Shown here piece by piece: positions 35,183 through 39,001 of a DNA stretch of 39,001 bases. The translations under genes were made by a program, and so were the position numbers. Below the pieces are notes generated by a model, which did no database searches, had not been told where the DNA came from, and saw only the letters and a list, made by a program, of their open reading frames with translations. How positions within the stretch are numbered: position 1 is the first letter of the stretch; the number at the start of each line of letters is the position of its first letter. The DNA is from Methylopumilus sp009926035 (GTDB lineage Bacteria; Pseudomonadota; Gammaproteobacteria; Burkholderiales; Methylophilaceae), in the NCBI GenBank assembly GCA_041165405.1, contig JBEANL010000007.1:1-39001 (forward strand), read 5' to 3'.

Positions 35183-37946
35183 GAGATCTTACTTCACCTT
35201 TTTCAAAAAGATTACTAATGCATCGATTGCAAATAGATGGATGCTCATGATGAGATCCAACTTCTTCTCGATAATGCCAACATCGATCACATTTCTTATG
35301 CTCACTGGCGCGAACATCAATATGTAAATCGCCTTGTCTCTCATGAAGCTTTGCATGCGATGTAATCATGGCAAACTTAAGATCTTCATGAAGTAATGAC
35401 AAGGATTGATAGATGTCACCTGAAGCATGAATATCAATCTCAGCTTGAAGTGAGGAGCCTACCAAACCTTTTTCACGTAACTCTTCAATTTTTTTATTGG
35501 CGATTGCACGAACATGAATAATATGTTCCCAAGCTAATAACTCTCTAGCATTCAATTCATGGGCTGGAATGTCATACCATGTATCCATAAATACCAATTC
35601 ATCACTTTGAGGCATGAGAATCTGCCAAATTTCATCTGCGGTAAAACTTAAAACAGGTGCCATCAATCTCATTAAGGTATGCGTAATATGAAAAATTGCA
35701 CTTTGCGCAGCTCGTCTTGCTTTCGAATTTTCATTTGACGTATAAAGTCGATCTTTTAAGATATCAAGATAGAATCCGCCTAAGTCTTCAGAACAAAAGC
35801 TTACAAAGCTTTGCATGCCTAAATGAAATTCATAGGACGCATAATCTTGCTTGATATGATCTTGAAGTTGATGTGTTAGATACAATGCATAGCGATCGAT
35901 TGATAACCATTCTTTCACTGGGAGCAAATCTTTTTTGGCATCAAAGTCACCAAGGTTAGCCAATAAAAAGCGTAAAGTATTTCGTATGCGTCGATACCCT
36001 TCCGCAACGCGCTTTAAAATTTCATCTGAAATAGTAAGTTCACCGGAGTAATCCGTAGAAGCTACCCAGAGCCTCAAAATATCCGCGCCATATTGATCCA
36101 TAACTTTTTGAGGTGCTATAACATTACCTTTTGATTTACTCATCTTGTGTCCACTACCATCCACGACAAAGCCGTGCGTGAGGAGAGATTCATAAGGTGC
36201 TCTTCCATCAATAGCACAACCTGTAAGTAAGCTTGATTGGAACCAACCTCGATGTTGATCTGAGCCTTCTAGATAAAGATCAGCTGGATAAGATAAATCT
36301 TCACGTTTTTTTAATACTGATGCATGTGTTGTTCCAGAATCAAACCATACGTCCAATGTGTCACTTATTTTTTTATAATGACTAGCATCTTCACCAAGCA
36401 AAGTCTTCGCATCTAAATTAAACCAAGCCTCAATACCTGACTTCTCGACTTCTTTGGCAACAAGCTCAGTTAATTCATTCGTTCGCGGATGTAACTCGTA
36501 AGTTTCTTTATGCACGAAGAATGGCATAGGAACGCCCCAATTTCTTTGACGCGAAACACACCAGTCAGGTCGGTTCTTAATCATAGCCTCCAAGCGTGCT
36601 TTACCCCACTCAGGATAAAAAGTTGTATGGCTGACAGCTTCATTTGCTTTGTCACGCAATGTCTTTTTATTTTTTTCCTGATTCATGCCGACAAACCATT
36701 GGCGAGTTGCTCTAAAAATTACTGGTGTTTTGTGACGCCAGCAATGTGGGTAACTATGTGATAATTTTTTAGACGCAAATAAACATTCATTTGCACTTAA
36801 CGTTTCGATAATTTTTTTATTGGCTTCCCAAATACTTTCACCTGCAAATTGCTCTACAAAAGAATAAAATTTACCTTCTTCATTCACTGGATTATCTACA
36901 GGTAATTGATATCGCATACCTACTGCATAATCTTCTAAACCATGAGCGGGGGCTGTATGCACAAGTCCGGTGCCAGCATCTAGAGTGACATGATCACCAC
37001 ATATAATAGGCACATTCTTTTTATAAAATGGATGATTAAGCTTAAGGTGTTCTAAAGCTTGGCCTTTACAAGAAGCTAATTTCTTAAAAGACTCAAAACC
37101 ATAATGCGCAATATTTTTGTCAGCCAAATCTTCAGCAAGTATGAGATTGCCTTTTTCAGTGCTATACAAACCATAATTCAAATCTGGATGGACGCATACC
37201 GCTTGGTTTGCCGGGAGCGTCCAAGGTGTGGTTGTCCATATGACTGCAAACGTATCTTTTATTTCTTTAATATTAAATATATTTTTTAAAGATTCGCTAT
37301 CTGTAACCTTAAAGCCTACATCAATTGTTGGAGAATTTTTATCTTCATATTCAACTTCTGCCTCAGCTAATGCCGAACCACAATCAACACACCAATGCAC
37401 TGGCTTACTTCCTTGGTAGAGATAGCCATTTTGGTAAATGTGCCCGAGCGCTCTCATAATATCAGCCTCGGTTTCAAAATTCATGGTGAGGTATGGTTTA
37501 TCCCAATCTCCTAATACACCTAAACGTATAAAATCATTTTTTTGTTTTTCAACTTGTGACGCTGCATATTCTCGACATAACTCTCTAAATTTTTTAGGAT
37601 CAATATTTTTACCGTGGAGTTTTTCAACAACAAGTTCGATTGGAAGGCCGTGACAATCCCATCCTGGAATATAAGGCGCATCAAATCCAGATAAAGTTTT
37701 CGACTTAACAATAATATCTTTTAAGATTTTATTTACAGCATGGCCGATATGAATATCACCGTTCGCATAAGGAGGGCCGTCATGCAGAATGAATTTCTTA
37801 GCACCATTTCTTTTTTGTCTTATTTTTTGATAGAGCTTAAATTCTTGCCAGCGCTTAACCCAAAGAGGCTCTCGTTTAGCAAGATCGCCACGCATAGGAA
37901 ATGGCGTGTCTGGTAAATTTAATTGATATTTATTTTCTTCGGTCAT
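35175..37946 (-). CDS. ileS: Isoleucyl-tRNA synthetase
   Basis: Class I synthetase with editing of misactivated valine. 923 residues: HIGH at 66-69 (GDIHIGHAVNK), the CP1 editing domain (about 200-400, TTTPWTLPANQA), KMSKS at 601-605 and a C-terminal zinc finger with C886, C889, C906 and C909, as in the bacterial E. coli-type enzyme. No T-box or other leader is seen; ribF ends six bases upstream. The enzyme is of the mupirocin-sensitive bacterial type by architecture. Confidence 0.98.
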   Translation of the reverse strand: MTEENKYQLNLPDTPFPMRGDLAKREPLWVKRWQEFKLYQKIRQKRNGAKKFILHDGPPYANGDIHIGHAVNKILKDIIVKSKTLSGFDAPYIPGWDCHGLPIELVVEKLHGKNIDPKKFRELCREYAASQVEKQKNDFIRLGVLGDWDKPYLTMNFETEADIMRALGHIYQNGYLYQGSKPVHWCVDCGSALAEAEVEYEDKNSPTIDVGFKVTDSESLKNIFNIKEIKDTFAVIWTTTPWTLPANQAVCVHPDLNYGLYSTEKGNLILAEDLADKNIAHYGFESFKKLASCKGQALEHLKLNHPFYKKNVPIICGDHVTLDAGTGLVHTAPAHGLEDYAVGMRYQLPVDNPVNEEGKFYSFVEQFAGESIWEANKKIIETLSANECLFASKKLSHSYPHCWRHKTPVIFRATRQWFVGMNQEKNKKTLRDKANEAVSHTTFYPEWGKARLEAMIKNRPDWCVSRQRNWGVPMPFFVHKETYELHPRTNELTELVAKEVEKSGIEAWFNLDAKTLLGEDASHYKKISDTLDVWFDSGTTHASVLKKREDLSYPADLYLEGSDQHRGWFQSSLLTGCAIDGRAPYESLLTHGFVVDGSGHKMSKSKGNVIAPQKVMDQYGADILRLWVASTDYSGELTISDEILKRVAEGYRRIRNTLRFLLANLGDFDAKKDLLPVKEWLSIDRYALYLTHQLQDHIKQDYASYEFHLGMQSFVSFCSEDLGGFYLDILKDRLYTSNENSKARRAAQSAIFHITHTLMRLMAPVLSFTADEIWQILMPQSDELVFMDTWYDIPAHELNARELLAWEHIIHVRAIANKKIEELREKGLVGSSLQAEIDIHASGDIYQSLSLLHEDLKFAMITSHAKLHERQGDLHIDVRASEHKKCDRCWHYREEVGSHHEHPSICNRCISNLFEKGEVRSHA

Positions 37947-37951
37947 ATGTT

Positions 37952-38848
37952 CTATTTTTCAAAATAACGTGTTGCGTGAACTACGTCTTTTTTAATTTGC
38001 TCAATGAGTGCATCAATATTCTCAAATTTCATTTCATCTCTAATTTTTTCTAAAAAAGTCACTTGAACATGTTGGCCATAAATGTCTTCATTAAAATTAA
38101 GCAGATGAACTTCTAATAATAATTTTGGGGTGCCTGAAATTGTAGGCCTGACTCCAAGATTAGCAACACCATTTCTATTCCCTAATTTTACCGCATATAC
38201 ACCAGTTAGCGCTGGTCTCAAGTGCTTCATGTGAATATTGGCAGTTGGAAAACCCATTTGTCTGCCACGCTTATCGCCTTCAACCACTTTTCCACTGATC
38301 GTATAAGGCCTGCCTAGAAATTGATTTACTTCTTCAATACGTCCCTCTTTAAGACCTTCTCTAATGCGAGTACTTGATACCCTTTTACCATTCAAATCAA
38401 TTTCTGGAATTTCAAACAACTCAAATGCATTCTTTCTTAAATCTTCAATTCCTGCTTGTCGCTTAGCTCCGAAACGAAAATCATCACCCACAATCAGTAA
38501 TTCAGCTTTTAATTGCTCTGTTAATATTTGATGCATAAACGCTTCACTAGAGATATTTGAAAACTTTTGATTAAAAGCACAAACAAAAACTTTTTCAATG
38601 CCATAGCTTAAAAAAAACTCCAGCTTCTCTCTTAATGTTGTAAGTCTTGTTGGTGCAATTTCAGGTATAAAAAATTCTTTAGGATGCGGCTCAAAAGTCA
38701 TCACTGAAGGAGTGAGTTTTCTTTTTTTGGATTCTGCAATTAATTTTTCGATAAGCGCTTGGTGGCCTATATGAACGCCATCAAAATTACCAATGGTGAG
38801 GCCTATAGGCGTATTCGAACTCAATGGAAAATGTCTAAAGACTTGCAT
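37952..38848 (-). CDS. ribF: Bifunctional riboflavin kinase/FAD synthetase
   Basis: Makes FMN and then FAD. 298 residues: N-terminal adenylyltransferase domain with GNFDGVHIGHQ and the VGDDFRFG loop, then the riboflavin-kinase domain beginning near 180 with GDKRGRQMGFPTAN. The murJ-ribF-ileS-lspA order is common in Betaproteobacteria. Nine bases separate it from the murJ stop. Confidence 0.97.
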   Translation of the reverse strand: MQVFRHFPLSSNTPIGLTIGNFDGVHIGHQALIEKLIAESKKRKLTPSVMTFEPHPKEFFIPEIAPTRLTTLREKLEFFLSYGIEKVFVCAFNQKFSNISSEAFMHQILTEQLKAELLIVGDDFRFGAKRQAGIEDLRKNAFELFEIPEIDLNGKRVSSTRIREGLKEGRIEEVNQFLGRPYTISGKVVEGDKRGRQMGFPTANIHMKHLRPALTGVYAVKLGNRNGVANLGVRPTISGTPKLLLEVHLLNFNEDIYGQHVQVTFLEKIRDEMKFENIDALIEQIKKDVVHATRYFEK

Positions 38849-38857
38849 CGTGAAAAA

Positions 38858-39001
38858 TTAAATAGCTCTTCGAATGAATGATTGAAGTCTTAACCCCATC
38901 ATCCATAGCGCGCCAAAATAAACACTAGAACCAGCAAGAATAAGTATCACCAAATAAATTAATCTTTTCGAAATAGAATATTCAAGCCAAAGAGATGAGT
39001 C
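38858..39001 (-). CDS. murJ: Lipid II flippase MurJ, C-terminal end (5' part outside window)
   Basis: The last 47 codons of an open frame running off the right edge. It shows a final hydrophobic segment (LIYLVILILAGSSVYFGALW) followed by a basic tail RLQSFIRRAI, like the end of MurJ/MviN. The position directly before ribF-ileS-lspA supports the call, since the fragment alone is too short to be diagnostic. Confidence 0.8.
   Translation of the reverse strand, partial: DSSLWLEYSISKRLIYLVILILAGSSVYFGALWMMGLRLQSFIRRAI

Noticed and set aside
1..39001. tRNA genes, CRISPR arrays, insertion sequences or phage genes
   Set aside because: Nothing recognised: the gaps are too short for most of these and contain no repeats or transposase remnants.

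Overview
The window is a gene-dense, AT-rich chromosomal segment of a Gram-negative proteobacterium with a streamlined genome. Only about 2% of the bases lie outside genes, neighbouring genes commonly overlap by 1-26 bases or sit a few bases apart, and the longest gap is under 200 bases. LptD/LptE, SurA, UbiH, SecB, EnvC, AmgK/MurU and a TonB-dependent receptor all indicate an outer membrane. The gene content and order resemble Betaproteobacteria. My best guess is the Methylophilaceae/OM43-type (Methylopumilus-like) methylotrophs, but that is inference from composition, density and synteny. No tRNA, rRNA, CRISPR array or insertion sequence was seen.

Layout: (1) 1-4099, minus strand: amgK-murU-pepP-ubiH (ubiH cut by the left edge), covering peptidoglycan sugar recycling, proline peptidase and ubiquinone synthesis. 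(2) 4293-16321, plus strand: an envelope/housekeeping run lptD-surA-pdxA-rsmA, then adk-leuS-lptE-holA, then proA-nadD. (3) 16296-20819, minus strand: the biotin operon bioB-bioF-bioH-bioC-bioD, without bioA. (4) 20934-21398, plus strand: trmL. (5) 21402-23741, minus strand: grxC, secB, an SH3-domain gene and gpsA. (6) 23828-26597, plus strand: gpmI-envC. (7) 26599-29616, minus strand: clpB-yjbQ behind a good sigma-32-type heat-shock promoter. (8) 29690-34045, minus strand: an accessory four-gene locus. (9) 34074-39001, minus strand: murJ (cut by the right edge)-ribF-ileS-lspA and a cytosolic molybdopterin oxidoreductase.

The most interesting part is region 8. It begins with a small DUF2946 protein that carries a CxxC motif and ends in a QAPP-containing tail. 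These are close to the CxxC and RAPP features of CruR, the copper-sensing upstream ORF that controls a TonB-dependent transporter in Bordetella pertussis. It is followed by a 66-base gap holding two abutting inverted repeats, one shaped like an intrinsic terminator. Next come a TonB-dependent receptor, a beta-propeller (sialidase-like) exported protein with His/Cys clusters, and a thioredoxin-fold protein. I read it as a copper-acquisition operon with nascent-peptide/attenuation control. The copper link and the control mechanism are inferred by family analogy; the motifs and the hairpins are seen directly.

Other features worth noting are a probably leaderless proA message, a LeuRS that lacks the insertion normally found before its KMSKS loop, an LptD with only two cysteines, and coupled LPS-transport genes (lptD and lptE) within one run.
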